NCBI RefSeq assembly: GCF_006636205.1
Contig: NZ_VIGB01000003.1
Location: 744,001-808,000 of the forward strand
DNA: 64,000 nucleotides
From: Kitasatospora acidiphila
GTDB taxonomy: Bacteria; Actinomycetota; Actinomycetes; Streptomycetales; Streptomycetaceae
Reading direction: 5' to 3'
In this document: positions 7,803-15,949 of the stretch, piece after piece
Layout: every line of letters starts with the position of its first letter
Numbering within the stretch: position 1 is the stretch's first letter
Notes under the pieces: model-generated
What the model was told of the DNA's origin: nothing
Database searches by the model: none
The model's input: the letters and a program-made list of their open reading frames with translations, nothing else
Made by a program: the position numbers and the translations under genes

Positions 7803-8468
7803 ATGACCAGCGCAGGCATGGCCCAGGAGCGGGCCGAGCAGGTCGTCGCGGCGGCCGGGCAGCTGTTCGCGGCAGGAGTGATGTCGCACTCCGGGCACGC
7901 CAACCTGAGCGCCCGGCTGGACGGCGAGCGCTTCCTGATGAGCCCGGGGTCCGTCCGCGACCTGGCGGCCGACCAGTTGGCGACCATCGGCCTCGACGGG
8001 CAGGTCCTGGCCGGAGAGATGAGCCCCTCCGCAGCGGAGGTGATCGCGATGCACGGCGTGGTCTACCGGGCCCGCCCGCAGGTGGGGGCGGTCATCCACA
8101 CCCACTCGCCCGCCGCGACGGCCTTCGCCGTCGCCCACCGGCCGCTGCCGTGCCGCACCGAGCCGCTGCTGCGGTTCGGCCAGGCCGAGGAGGTGCCGGT
8201 GGTGCCGTGGGGGCCGCGCGGGTCGGACGTGTCGGTGCGGGGCATCGCCGCGATCCTGGCCGAGCGGTCGACGACGTCCGCCGTCCTGCTGGCCAACCAC
8301 GGCCTGCTGGCGTTCGGTCCGGATGCTGCGGCGGCCGCTCACCTGGTGGTCGCGATCGAGGAGAGCGCCGAGGCGGAACTCGCCGCGCGTGCGCTCGGCG
8401 GCGCCGTGGACTTCCCCGAGGGTGCCCTGGAGGCCGTCCGGGCCTCGATGGCCCGGGTCACCCGGTGA
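7803..8468 (+). CDS. Class II aldolase/adducin-family protein
   Basis: A 221-aa metal-dependent aldolase or epimerase-fold protein (fuculose-1-phosphate aldolase superfamily). The N-terminal HSGHANLSAR segment, the metal-binding VIHTHSPAATAFA pair of histidines and a third metal His in LLANHGLLAFG are all present. The family cleaves or epimerises small sugar phosphates or decarboxylates hydroxy-acids using zinc; the substrate is not predictable here. The ATG at 7803 follows GAGGAG by about 8 bases. It is divergent from merR and converges on the acyltransferase gene 43 bp downstream. Confidence 0.85.
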   Translation: MTSAGMAQERAEQVVAAAGQLFAAGVMSHSGHANLSARLDGERFLMSPGSVRDLAADQLATIGLDGQVLAGEMSPSAAEVIAMHGVVYRARPQVGAVIHTHSPAATAFAVAHRPLPCRTEPLLRFGQAEEVPVVPWGPRGSDVSVRGIAAILAERSTTSAVLLANHGLLAFGPDAAAAAHLVVAIEESAEAELAARALGGAVDFPEGALEAVRASMARVTR

Positions 8469-8511
8469 GCTCCCGGGCCGCCGACTGGTGAGCGCTCCGC
8501 CCTGGGCGCCC

Positions 8512-9750
8512 TCACTTCGCCAGGTGCCGCAGCTGGTCGGTGATCGCGGCGTTGAGCGGGGCGGCCAAGGCGGCGCGGGTGCGGTCGGTGAGGGTGGTCA
8601 GGACGGCGCCGGCGGGGTGGTGGGTCAGGGAGACGGCGAATGGGTGGGAGGGGCCGAGGGGTGGGAGGAGGGCGGCGCCGGTGAGGCGGGCGGTGTCGAG
8701 GGTCGCGGCGGGGGCGGGCGCGGCGGGGAGGCTGGTACAGAGGAGGGAGAAGTAGTGGGGGGAATCGACATAACGGCCTGCTGCGGTGCCGAGAGCCGTG
8801 GTGCGGCGGGGGCGGGCGGCAACCAAGTCAGCCTGGAACAGGGCGCGTTGGCGTAGGTCGGTGCGGCGGATACGGTGATCGAGGGCGGCCAGGCGCTGCC
8901 GCGGGTCGGGGTGGGCGGGGAGCGGCAGGCGCACGGTGGCGTAGTGGTTGCCGAGCAGGGTGGGCTGGTCGGCGGTGCGGACGTCCACCGGGACCATGGC
9001 GCAGGCGGATGGGCCGGTCAGGCCCGACTCCCGGAGGGCGCCGGCGATCGCGGTGAGGAGCACGGCCGTGTTCGAGGTCTTCCGGGCGCCGAGTGCGTTT
9101 CGTGCGGCGGTCAGCAGCTCGCTCGGCAGCCCGGTGAAGGCGAGATGGCGGCCCGGGCCCAGCCGGCCGTGGAACGGAAGCGGCCGGGCCTTGGGGAGGA
9201 GGTCGTCCAGCACCCAGGCCACCTTCCGGGCGAGTGAGGGCGGCCAGGCCTGCGGCCGTGGGCGGTGCTCAGGGGCGGGGTCCAGCAGCGCGTTCAGCAT
9301 GATGCTGAGCGACTGCCCGTCCAGCAGGGCGTGGTGGGCGCGCAGCAGCAGGGCGAACCCATCGGCGTCCGGGAGCAGATGCAGTTGCCATGGCGGCCGT
9401 ACGGCGGGGAGCGGCTCAGTCAGCAGGGGGCTCAGTTCACCGGAGGCCGTGATGTGGTGGTCGGCCTTGAATGCCGAACCCTCTTGCCAGTGCGGCCACT
9501 TGTCGCCATCGGTCACCGGCGTGGCGCGCAACCTCCGGAACCGACCGAGGCGTTGACGGACCCGCGTCCGCAACTGAGCCAGGGTGGGCGGCGGGCCGTC
9601 GAACCAAGCCGCGTATCCGACCGTCATGCACGCCGCACCGCTGCTCTGCTGTCGGTGGAACCACGCATCCAGTGGCGGCATCGCTTCCGACTCCGCCGCA
9701 CCCCTGCCGCCGGCCGGCTCACCCGAGTCGTGCGATGGCGTCCGCGACAC
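8512..9750 (-). CDS. HHxxxDG acyltransferase (wax ester synthase/DGAT-like, condensation-fold)
   Basis: A 412-aa protein with the active-site motif HHALLDG (His139-His140 to Asp144-Gly145) of the WS/DGAT and condensation-domain superfamily. The opening PPLDAWF resembles the conserved SPLDAMF start of the family, and a C-terminal strand (PSHPFAVSLTHHPAGAVLTT) matches the DUF1298-like end. It would transfer an acyl chain to an alcohol or sugar hydroxyl. The start is uncertain: a GTG at 9750 has GGAG six bases upstream and overlaps the glycosyltransferase stop by 32 bp, while an ATG at 9681 sits nearer the conserved N-terminus. It is the last gene of a three-gene unit with a hydrolase and a glycosyltransferase. 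Confidence 0.8.
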   Translation of the reverse strand: MSRTPSHDSGEPAGGRGAAESEAMPPLDAWFHRQQSSGAACMTVGYAAWFDGPPPTLAQLRTRVRQRLGRFRRLRATPVTDGDKWPHWQEGSAFKADHHITASGELSPLLTEPLPAVRPPWQLHLLPDADGFALLLRAHHALLDGQSLSIMLNALLDPAPEHRPRPQAWPPSLARKVAWVLDDLLPKARPLPFHGRLGPGRHLAFTGLPSELLTAARNALGARKTSNTAVLLTAIAGALRESGLTGPSACAMVPVDVRTADQPTLLGNHYATVRLPLPAHPDPRQRLAALDHRIRRTDLRQRALFQADLVAARPRRTTALGTAAGRYVDSPHYFSLLCTSLPAAPAPAATLDTARLTGAALLPPLGPSHPFAVSLTHHPAGAVLTTLTDRTRAALAAPLNAAITDQLRHLAK

Positions 9751-10951
9751 TGCCGGCTCCGTCCTCCCGTTGCAGTGCTCGCGCGAGGCCGGCCGCGTTG
9801 CGCCGCAGCACCCCGTCCCGGGTCGCAGCCAGCAGCGCGTCGGCCAATCGGCTCTCGGTCAACTCACGGTAGGAGATCGCCTGTTCGCTCACTCCCAGCT
9901 CCACCAGCCGTGCCGCCCACCAGGGTTGGTCGGTCATCACGGGCACGGGTACGGCGGGCACCCCGGCGCGCAGGCCGGCGGCCGTGGTGCCCGCGCCGGC
10001 ATGGTGGACCACGGCGGCGGTGCGGGGCATCAACCAGCCGTGCGGGACGGCATCGACGGTGATGATGTCGTCGTCGATCACGTCCAGACCGGCCCAGCCG
10101 GACTGGACGATGCCCCGCAGCCCGGCCCGGCGCAGGGCACCGGCGGCGAGGTGGCTCAGCTGCTCCGGGTCGCCGGGCATCATGCTGCCGAAGCCGATCA
10201 GCACGGGTGGCGGGCCGGCCGCCAGGAAGTCGGCGAGCAGGGCGGGTGGTTGCCACTGCGGGCACTCGTGCGGCCACCAGTAGCCCGCCACCCGCAGTCC
10301 GGACCGCCAGTCCGAGGGCCGGGCCAGCACGGTGGGGCTGTAGCCGTGCCAGATCGGCCAGTTGTCGCGCTCCCTGGTCGTGCGCAGCCGGTGGCTGCCG
10401 GCCGGCGCCAGGCCGAGCCGCTGGTGCACTGCGCGGACGGCCGCGTCGTAGAGGGAGTCGAAGGCGGCGTTCGCTAGCCGCGCCCGCAGCGGGTTGGCGC
10501 GGGCGGGCCCTCGCCAGGCCATCGAGCAGGGGGCGAACTCCCGGCTGGGCACGTCTGGTTGAAGGAAGGCTCCGATCGTCGGGATCCGGTGGTAGCGGGC
10601 CACCACCGAGCCGATCGGGGCCGCGAGGGTCGACAGCAGGATCAGGTCCGCTTTGGGGTCGACGGCGGTCAGGATCCCGTCGACGAGGTCGAGTGCGGCC
10701 CGTTGGCCGGCGCCCCGCAAGGCGCGCAGGGCTGGCAGTCCGCTGCCCCGCCGGCTGTGCGCGCCGAGCAGTGCCTCGAACGGATCCGCGTCGATCGGTC
10801 GGATGCGCAGCCCGCAGCAGGACACCAGGCTCTCGAACCGGGCGTGGGTTGCCAGTTCGACGTCATGGCCGTCGGCCAGCAGTCGGTGCGCCAGGCCGGT
10901 GTAGGGGGCCACTGAGCCGGTGGTGCCGACCGTGACGAGCTGGATCCTCAT
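9719..10951 (-). CDS. GT1-family (UGT/MGT-like) glycosyltransferase
   Basis: A 410-aa GT-B enzyme. The N-terminal domain starts MRIQLVTVGTTGSVAPYTGL with the G-rich first loop of MurG/UGT-like proteins. The C-terminal donor-binding region holds HHAGAGTTAAGLRAGVPAV and DQPWWAARL, characteristic of bacterial sterol- or macrolide-type glycosyltransferases (family 1). It should transfer a nucleotide-activated sugar to a small lipophilic acceptor. The start is fixed by homology and lies 4 bp after the hydrolase stop; in-frame sequence further upstream is a shadow of that gene. The adjacent acyltransferase suggests that the glycoside is acylated, or that the acceptor is a lipid. Confidence 0.86.
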   Translation of the reverse strand: MRIQLVTVGTTGSVAPYTGLAHRLLADGHDVELATHARFESLVSCCGLRIRPIDADPFEALLGAHSRRGSGLPALRALRGAGQRAALDLVDGILTAVDPKADLILLSTLAAPIGSVVARYHRIPTIGAFLQPDVPSREFAPCSMAWRGPARANPLRARLANAAFDSLYDAAVRAVHQRLGLAPAGSHRLRTTRERDNWPIWHGYSPTVLARPSDWRSGLRVAGYWWPHECPQWQPPALLADFLAAGPPPVLIGFGSMMPGDPEQLSHLAAGALRRAGLRGIVQSGWAGLDVIDDDIITVDAVPHGWLMPRTAAVVHHAGAGTTAAGLRAGVPAVPVPVMTDQPWWAARLVELGVSEQAISYRELTESRLADALLAATRDGVLRRNAAGLARALQREDGAGSVADAIARLG

Positions 10952-10955
10952 CCGG

Positions 10956-11891
10956 TCAGACCAGCACCAGCGGCGAGATGCGCTCGACGGTTCGGCAGTA
11001 GCCGACCTCGCCCATCGGCTCGCCGAGGAGGAACCGCCGGACCAGGTCGGCGAGTTCAACGGGCCGTTCGACCGGGAGCATGTGGTCGGCATCGGCCACC
11101 ACGGCGAACCGGCTGTCGGGGCAGGTCCGTGCGAGGGCTCGGCAGCGCTCGGGGGTGGTGAAGTTGTCGTGCTCGCCGGCGATCGCGAGTACGGGCATGG
11201 TCGGCGGCTGGCGCAGGTCGAGGCCTTCGTGCTGGAGCAGGCGGCGGCTGTTGGCGATGAACTGCTGCTTGTCGCGGGGCGTCATGTTCAGCAGCCGGCG
11301 CTGCAGGAACCGCCGCACCCGGGTGCCGGCGACCACCGAGGCGACGGTGTCGGCGTTGATCAGCATGCCGAGCGTCACCTCGGCGAACTCGTCCATCTCC
11401 CCCGCCGCCAGCAGTTCGAGGCTGCGGCGGATCGGGGCGTGCGCCTGCTCGGGGATCCGCATCATGGTGCCGGCCAGCACCATCTTGGCCACTCGGTCGG
11501 ATTGCCGCTGCGCGAGCCGGTAGACGACCGCGCTGCCGTAGGAGCCGCCGAGCAGGTTCACCTCGGTCAGTTCGAGGTCGTCGAGGATCTGACTGAGGGC
11601 GTCCGAGAGGAAGTCGGTGCCGTACTGCTCGGGAAGGACGGGGCTGCTCCCCCACCCCGGCAGGTCGACGGCGAGCACATCGGCGAAGGCCAGGAACTCG
11701 CGTTCCAGTCGGCCCCAGCCCTCCTTGGTCTGGAATGCGCCACCCACCAGCACCAGGGGTGCGGTCCGCGACGAGGCACCGCGGACATACCGCGCCTCAT
11801 AGGAATGGCCGCGCCATTGGTGCCGCGTCACCACGACCTCGTGCCGGCCGTCGGCTCGACCGGCAGCGGCGGGTGCTGTCACTGACCTCAT
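10956..11891 (-). CDS. Alpha/beta hydrolase
   Basis: A 311-aa alpha/beta-hydrolase fold protein. The oxyanion region VLVGGAFQTKEGWGR is followed by the nucleophile elbow GGSYGS, a candidate acid in VLAIAGEHDNFTTPERC and the catalytic His in VVADADHMLPVERP. There is no signal peptide. The ATG follows GGGAAGG. It is the first gene of the unit with the glycosyltransferase (4-bp gap) and the acyltransferase. A thioesterase, lipase or deacylase role in the same small pathway is possible, but the substrate is unknown. The AT-rich region immediately upstream carries dyads that may be its operators. Confidence 0.83.
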   Translation of the reverse strand: MRSVTAPAAAGRADGRHEVVVTRHQWRGHSYEARYVRGASSRTAPLVLVGGAFQTKEGWGRLEREFLAFADVLAVDLPGWGSSPVLPEQYGTDFLSDALSQILDDLELTEVNLLGGSYGSAVVYRLAQRQSDRVAKMVLAGTMMRIPEQAHAPIRRSLELLAAGEMDEFAEVTLGMLINADTVASVVAGTRVRRFLQRRLLNMTPRDKQQFIANSRRLLQHEGLDLRQPPTMPVLAIAGEHDNFTTPERCRALARTCPDSRFAVVADADHMLPVERPVELADLVRRFLLGEPMGEVGYCRTVERISPLVLV

Positions 11892-11976
11892 GTACCCTTC
11901 CCGACTTCAGGATTGGCATCATCATGGCAGCTTCACAAGGTCGGACTCCGTTGAAAATCGGCGTGTTGCACCGGCA

Positions 11977-12066
11977 TGGAAATAATTTCCACGAACACCA
12001 CCGGGCCAGCCAGAGATATTCAAATGACAGATCGTCAGATTGACTGCCGATATACAGTCATACAAT
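11977..12066. promoter_or_regulatory. AT-rich control region with two dyads and a possible plus-strand promoter
   Basis: This is one of the most AT-rich stretches in the window. TGGAAAT-A-ATTTCCA is a perfect 15-bp palindrome at 11977-11991. TGACTG (12041-12046) and CAGTCA (12055-12060) form a second dyad with an 8-bp spacer. On the plus strand TTGACT (12040) and TACAAT (12061) resemble -35 and -10 elements, with a short 15-bp spacer that contains the second dyad. The hydrolase operon reads leftward from here. Confidence 0.45.
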
Positions 12067-12090
12067 GTGTGAAAGGGCGAGGAATGCCAC

Positions 12091-12121
12091 GGAACCCCGG
12101 CCCGAGGGCGGGCGGGGTTCC
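12091..12121. terminator. Stem-loop terminator
   Basis: GGAACCCCG (12091-12099) pairs with CGGGGTTCC (12113-12121) around a 13-nt loop, 15 bp beyond the stop of the leftward phosphotransferase gene. It would end that transcript and also any rightward RNA started near 12066. Confidence 0.6.
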
Positions 12122-12135
12122 GGGTGGGGCCGTTG

Positions 12136-13053
12136 TTAAAGGATCCGCCAGCGGAGCCCGTAGTCGTCGCGCCGCAGCCCGTCGACGCGCCGGATCACCT
12201 CCTCCTGGGTGAACGAGCCGATCACCGCCCGCTTGGCGTTGGTGGTGATCATCCGCAGCTCGCGCAGGTCCCGCAGCACCGGGTAGCCGTCCCAATGGGT
12301 GACGTTGAAGCCATAGGCCCTGGCGAACGCCTGGTAGTGGGCACGGCCGTAGCCGAAGCGGCGGCAGTGGATCTCGATGGTGACCAGGTCCAGCTCCGGT
12401 GTGCCGTAGCAGATGGTGTCCCAGTCGCAGAGGACGGCGCGGCCGCCGTCGTGCAGGGCGTTGCGGTGCTGCGGGTCGCCCTGCAGCAGCCCGGGCGGAA
12501 GCACGAACGCCAGGTCGGCGAGCTGCTTTTCAAGATGCCGCAGCCGGCGGGCGAGGAAGTCCACGTCCTCGGCGGGCAGCGCGGTGATCACGTCGAGGGA
12601 GCGCCGGATGGCACCGACCGTGTCCAGCTCGGGGATCCGGAAGGGCGGATGCGGGAGTTGGTGGAGCATGCGGAGCGGGGCGGCGAGTTGTTCCGCTTGG
12701 ACGGGGTGGTCGGGCTGCGGTAGGTGTCTCCAGAAGGTCGTTGCCTGGCCGTCGATCACGACCGGCTGGCGGACCGGATGGAGCGGAACGGTCGGAAAGT
12801 CCAAACCGGCCAGCCACTCGACCAGTTGGACGCTTCGTTGGACCTGGGTCGGGCAGGACCCGCGTCGGGCGATCTTCACCACCACCGGAGCCGTGCGCAG
12901 CCGGAAGACCGCATTGGTGTGACCACGTAGCAGAGTTGCGCCCGTTGGATCGAGGCCGGCACGGCGACAGGCGGTGTCGAGGATGCGATGGACGTCGAGC
13001 TCGGCGAAACCGCCCACCAGGGGCGGTGCGCTCAACGAGGCGAGTGCGCTCAT
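12136..13053 (-). CDS. Aminoglycoside phosphotransferase (APH)-fold kinase-like protein
   Basis: A 305-aa protein with the bilobed APH/choline-kinase fold. The N-lobe includes NAVFRLRTAPVVVKIARRG, with the ATP-lysine in VVVKIAR. The catalytic loop reads LLQGDPQHRNAL, keeping the Asp and Asn of HGDxxxxN but replacing the first His with Gln. The metal-binding segment is AVLCDWDTICYGTPELDL. Such proteins phosphorylate small molecules in antibiotic resistance or primary metabolism; the substrate is not evident. It lies 33 bp after an XRE regulator gene on the same strand and may be cotranscribed with it. Confidence 0.82.
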   Translation of the reverse strand: MSALASLSAPPLVGGFAELDVHRILDTACRRAGLDPTGATLLRGHTNAVFRLRTAPVVVKIARRGSCPTQVQRSVQLVEWLAGLDFPTVPLHPVRQPVVIDGQATTFWRHLPQPDHPVQAEQLAAPLRMLHQLPHPPFRIPELDTVGAIRRSLDVITALPAEDVDFLARRLRHLEKQLADLAFVLPPGLLQGDPQHRNALHDGGRAVLCDWDTICYGTPELDLVTIEIHCRRFGYGRAHYQAFARAYGFNVTHWDGYPVLRDLRELRMITTNAKRAVIGSFTQEEVIRRVDGLRRDDYGLRWRIL

Positions 13054-13086
13054 AGGGGTAAGGCTGGCCGATGAGCCACTCCACTG

Positions 13087-14472
13087 TCACCTCGTACCGG
13101 CCGGCAACATCAGGATCTCGCCCAACTCCCGCACCACCCGAACAGATCGGAACTGTAGCGGAACCATCTCGATCACATCGTTGGCTCGCGAGCCGAGGAT
13201 ATCCGTCCGGTGTGCGGCGGGGACCTGCAGATATGTGTGGCTCGCAAGTTCGCACGCCTCGGCCAGACTTCGCTCCTGTGCGAGGCAGATCGCCTCCTCC
13301 AGGCGCAGCAGCGCCGGATCGATGCCGGCCTGGCCCGGGTAGAGGCGCAGTGCCTGCTGCTGGGCGGCGCGCGCCTGGGCCGCCGCGCCGAGGTAAGTGT
13401 AGGTGCCGCTCAGATAGAGGTAGAGGCGGCGCTCGGGGAAGGCCCAGGCGTCGTCCACCTGACCGTGCCGGCAGCGCTCGAAGAGGTCCTGCGCCTGGCG
13501 GATCGCCGCCCGCGCCTCGTCCGCGCTGCCGCGCCGGGCCAGCGCCCGCGCCTCGGCGGCCGCCGCCAGGACACCGGTCGCGGTCGGCCGGTTGCGGTTG
13601 AGCAGCCGGGCCTGCCGGGCCAGGTCGACGGCGCTGTCCAACGGACCGTAGTAGTAGGGGAGCATGGCCGCCTGGGCGCGCACGCGGGCGCGCAACTCGC
13701 AGTTGCCGGAGTCATCGGCCGCAGTTCGCGCCGTCCCGTACCACCGTTGCGCCTGCTGCACCCGCCCGAGCTTCATCAGGGCGTCCGCGACCAGCGTGGC
13801 AACCAGGGCCGTCATCTCCGACAAGCGCACCTGCACGCCGGCCGGTTGGCGCTCCTCGGCGAGCGTCCTGATCTCCTCCAGGTCGCCCAGCAGTTGAGCG
13901 AGCATCTCGGTCGGTGGCGTGTACACATAAGCCTGACGCAGTCCGAGCAGGCGTTCGTCCAGCACCTCCAGCTGGGTCGCGCTGACCGTGGTGAGCGCGA
14001 GAGTCCGCTCGACCGAGCGGCGGACGGCGTCCACGACCACCTCGATCGAATCACCCGCCGGTGGCGGCGCGGCCGTGACGGGCGGCGGACAGGGCGGCGG
14101 GCAGCTGTCGGCCGTGGCTGGCGCGGCCGGACGGTCCTCGGGCCGGTAGTCGCCGATCAGGCCCAGTCCGGCCGGATCCGTGGCGTAGAGCCGGCAGAGC
14201 AGATCGACGGTGCGGGCGCGCGGTTGGCGCGCCGACGTCTCCCAGGCCCGGAGCTGCTCCTCGTTGGTGCCGGGCGCGGAGAGGCCGGTCGCGCGGCAGA
14301 GCACGCGCAGTTCGCTGATCGTCTCGGTCAGCGTCCACCCCCGGCCGAGCCGGTGCGCACGCAGTCGGCTGATGCCGCAGCACGCGGCGATCGCCTCGAC
14401 GATCCGTTCGACGCCCCACTCCTCGGCAACCGCGCGACGGCGGATCTCCCGGGAGCAGGACAGGCTGTGCAC
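13087..14472 (-). CDS. XRE-family regulator with TPR-like C-terminal domain
   Basis: About 461 aa. An N-terminal helix-turn-helix region (AACCGISRLRAHRLGRGWTL, then EEQLRAWETSARQPRARTVD) resembles streptomycete XRE proteins that sense through a long helical domain. Residues about 180-440 form alpha-alpha repeats like tetratricopeptide units (ARAAIRQAQDLFERCRHG, ARAAQQQALRLYPGQAG), and a proline-rich linker separates the two parts. I use the GTG at 14472; a TTG lies one codon upstream. It is divergent from an anti-sigma-type ATPase gene, a pairing typical of WhiJ/AbaA-like loci, with repeat-containing DNA between them. Confidence 0.78.
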   Translation of the reverse strand: MHSLSCSREIRRRAVAEEWGVERIVEAIAACCGISRLRAHRLGRGWTLTETISELRVLCRATGLSAPGTNEEQLRAWETSARQPRARTVDLLCRLYATDPAGLGLIGDYRPEDRPAAPATADSCPPPCPPPVTAAPPPAGDSIEVVVDAVRRSVERTLALTTVSATQLEVLDERLLGLRQAYVYTPPTEMLAQLLGDLEEIRTLAEERQPAGVQVRLSEMTALVATLVADALMKLGRVQQAQRWYGTARTAADDSGNCELRARVRAQAAMLPYYYGPLDSAVDLARQARLLNRNRPTATGVLAAAAEARALARRGSADEARAAIRQAQDLFERCRHGQVDDAWAFPERRLYLYLSGTYTYLGAAAQARAAQQQALRLYPGQAGIDPALLRLEEAICLAQERSLAEACELASHTYLQVPAAHRTDILGSRANDVIEMVPLQFRSVRVVRELGEILMLPAGTR

Positions 14473-14543
14473 CAACCCGTCTTCACCACCTTGTGTGACC
14501 GAATGACTCTCCAGAGTAGTGAGATGCCCCGAGGGATCATGCT

Positions 14544-14617
14544 AAATCCCGGGAAAATCGGGGATTTTGACGTCTTACCAGGAGAACCCCCAACTTCGCG
14601 GCGAAACCCCCAACTTC
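14544..14617. promoter_or_regulatory. Inverted repeat and two 13-bp direct repeats between divergent XRE and ATPase genes
   Basis: AAATCCC (14544-14550) and GGGATTT (14561-14567) form a dyad with a 10-bp spacer. AACCCCCAACTTC occurs twice at 14585-14597 and 14605-14617, exactly 20 bp apart (two helical turns). Both lie in the shared control region and are candidate binding sites for the adjacent XRE protein. Confidence 0.5.
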
Positions 14618-14711
14618 TTGCGGTTGCCGAGCAGGCCATGCCGCGGTCAACCTTGCCGAATCCGCAGCGGACCCTGCCCGGGTCAACTGGTACGCCCCTG
14701 GGAGGACCGCG

Positions 14712-15215
14712 ATGCCCATGGTGAAGTTCACGACCACTGCTACCAGCTCGGAAGTCCGTGCGATCCGGGCCAGGTTGGCCGCCGATCTGCGCACGGCCGG
14801 TGTGCCGCTCTCCGATGACGAGGACTTCACGCTGCGCCTGCTGATCTCCGAGGTGGCGACCAACGGCGTGCTGCACGGCGCCGGCGGCGGGAACCCGGCC
14901 CAGTGGCTCACCATCGAGGCCGATCTGCACCACGACACCCACCGCCTGCGGGTCTCCGTCAGCGACCCCGGACTCGGTCGGCCGGTGCTCGGACCGTTCG
15001 ACACGGACGACGAGCACGGCCGCGGCATGCAACTGGTCGCGGAACTCGCCGCGGCCCATGGGTGCGAGCCGGACCCGTACGGCGGCGGCAAACGCGTCTG
15101 GTTCGAGCTGCCGTTGCAGGGGCTCGACCGCCTCCCCGCACGTCACGCGACCCAGGAGCCCCCGCACGGGTGGCCGAGAACGGACACCCTCGCGCCGTTG
15201 GCCCTGCGCCCCTGA
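14712..15215 (+). CDS. RsbW-like ATP-binding regulatory protein (HATPase_c)
   Basis: A 167-aa GHKL-fold ATPase. The N-box is LLISEVATNGVLHGA, the G1 box is VSDPGLG and the G2 box is HGRGMQL, ending in a short KRVWFELPL strand. Such stand-alone domains act as anti-sigma factors or protein kinases in streptomycete signalling and are commonly encoded beside XRE regulators. The ATG at 14712 follows GGGAGG; a second ATG two codons later is possible. It is divergent from the XRE gene. Confidence 0.85.
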   Translation: MPMVKFTTTATSSEVRAIRARLAADLRTAGVPLSDDEDFTLRLLISEVATNGVLHGAGGGNPAQWLTIEADLHHDTHRLRVSVSDPGLGRPVLGPFDTDDEHGRGMQLVAELAAAHGCEPDPYGGGKRVWFELPLQGLDRLPARHATQEPPHGWPRTDTLAPLALRP

Positions 15216-15331
15216 CGGCCCGTCGTCCCTCACTCGAAAAGTTTTTCCGATCGGCTGTCACATCCGGTCGCCGCGGTCCGTCGAGGCAGTGAAGGCCACG
15301 ACAACCGCACCGAGCGAAGGACATCACCACC

Positions 15332-15880
15332 ATGGCGATCGAGACCACCACCACCGAGACCACCACCACCGAGACCGCCGCTGCCGAGGCCACCACCGCC
15401 CGCACCGTGACCGCCTCCCGGCTGTCCAACCCGGTCAAGCTGGTTCCCGAAATGGGCGCGGCGGCCGGCGCGTTGTACAAGGCCGTCGGCAACGGTTCGG
15501 TGCCGCAGGGAACCATCGACCTGATCCAGCTGCGGGCCGGCCAGATCGTCGGCAACACCTACCTGACCGCGCTGCACACCAAGAGCCTGCGTGCGGCCGG
15601 GGAGCCCGAGGAGCGCATCGACGCCGTCGCCTCCTGGCAGGACGCTCCGTACTTCACCGAGGCCGAGGCCGTCGCGCTCGCCCTGGTGGAGGCCGTGCTG
15701 CAGCCCGCCATCCACGGCGAGCGGGTCCCCGACGCGCTCTTCGCCCGCGCGGTCGCGCACTACGACGAGAAGGCCCTGGTCACCCTCGCCCTCGCGATCG
15801 GCCAGGTCAACTTCTTCATCCCGCTCGCCCTGATCGGCAAGCCTCTGCCGGGCCTCAAGCCCTCGGAGCAGTGGACCTGA
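15332..15880 (+). CDS. Carboxymuconolactone decarboxylase/AhpD-like protein lacking CxxC
   Basis: A 182-aa protein. A Thr/Glu-rich leader (residues 3-25, encoded by repeated GAGACCACCACCACC units) precedes an AhpD-fold domain with LIQLRAGQIVGNTYLTALHTKSLRAAGE. In peroxidatic AhpD/CMD proteins this loop carries a CxxC before the HTK; here those positions read N-T-Y-L. Thiol chemistry is therefore unlikely, and a different or lost activity is inferred. The C-terminal half (YDEKALVTLALAIGQVNFFI) keeps the family helix. It stands alone, ending at a strong convergent hairpin. Confidence 0.8.
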   Translation: MAIETTTTETTTTETAAAEATTARTVTASRLSNPVKLVPEMGAAAGALYKAVGNGSVPQGTIDLIQLRAGQIVGNTYLTALHTKSLRAAGEPEERIDAVASWQDAPYFTEAEAVALALVEAVLQPAIHGERVPDALFARAVAHYDEKALVTLALAIGQVNFFIPLALIGKPLPGLKPSEQWT

Positions 15881-15912
15881 GCCCGACCCGGGCGGCTTTC
15901 GCCACCGGCGGC

Positions 15913-15944
15913 TGCCTGTTGAGCAGGCGCGTGCTCAACAGGCA
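15913..15944. terminator. Bidirectional terminator
   Basis: A perfect 13-bp stem: TGCCTGTTGAGCA (15913-15925) with TGCTCAACAGGCA (15932-15944), loop GGCGCG. It lies between the convergent AhpD-like and alpha-mannosidase genes. Confidence 0.75.
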
Positions 15945-15949
15945 ACCGG

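Noticed and set aside
10956..15215. Secondary-metabolite biosynthetic cluster
   Set aside because: A glycosyltransferase, an acyltransferase and regulators are present but there is no PKS, NRPS, terpene or RiPP core gene.
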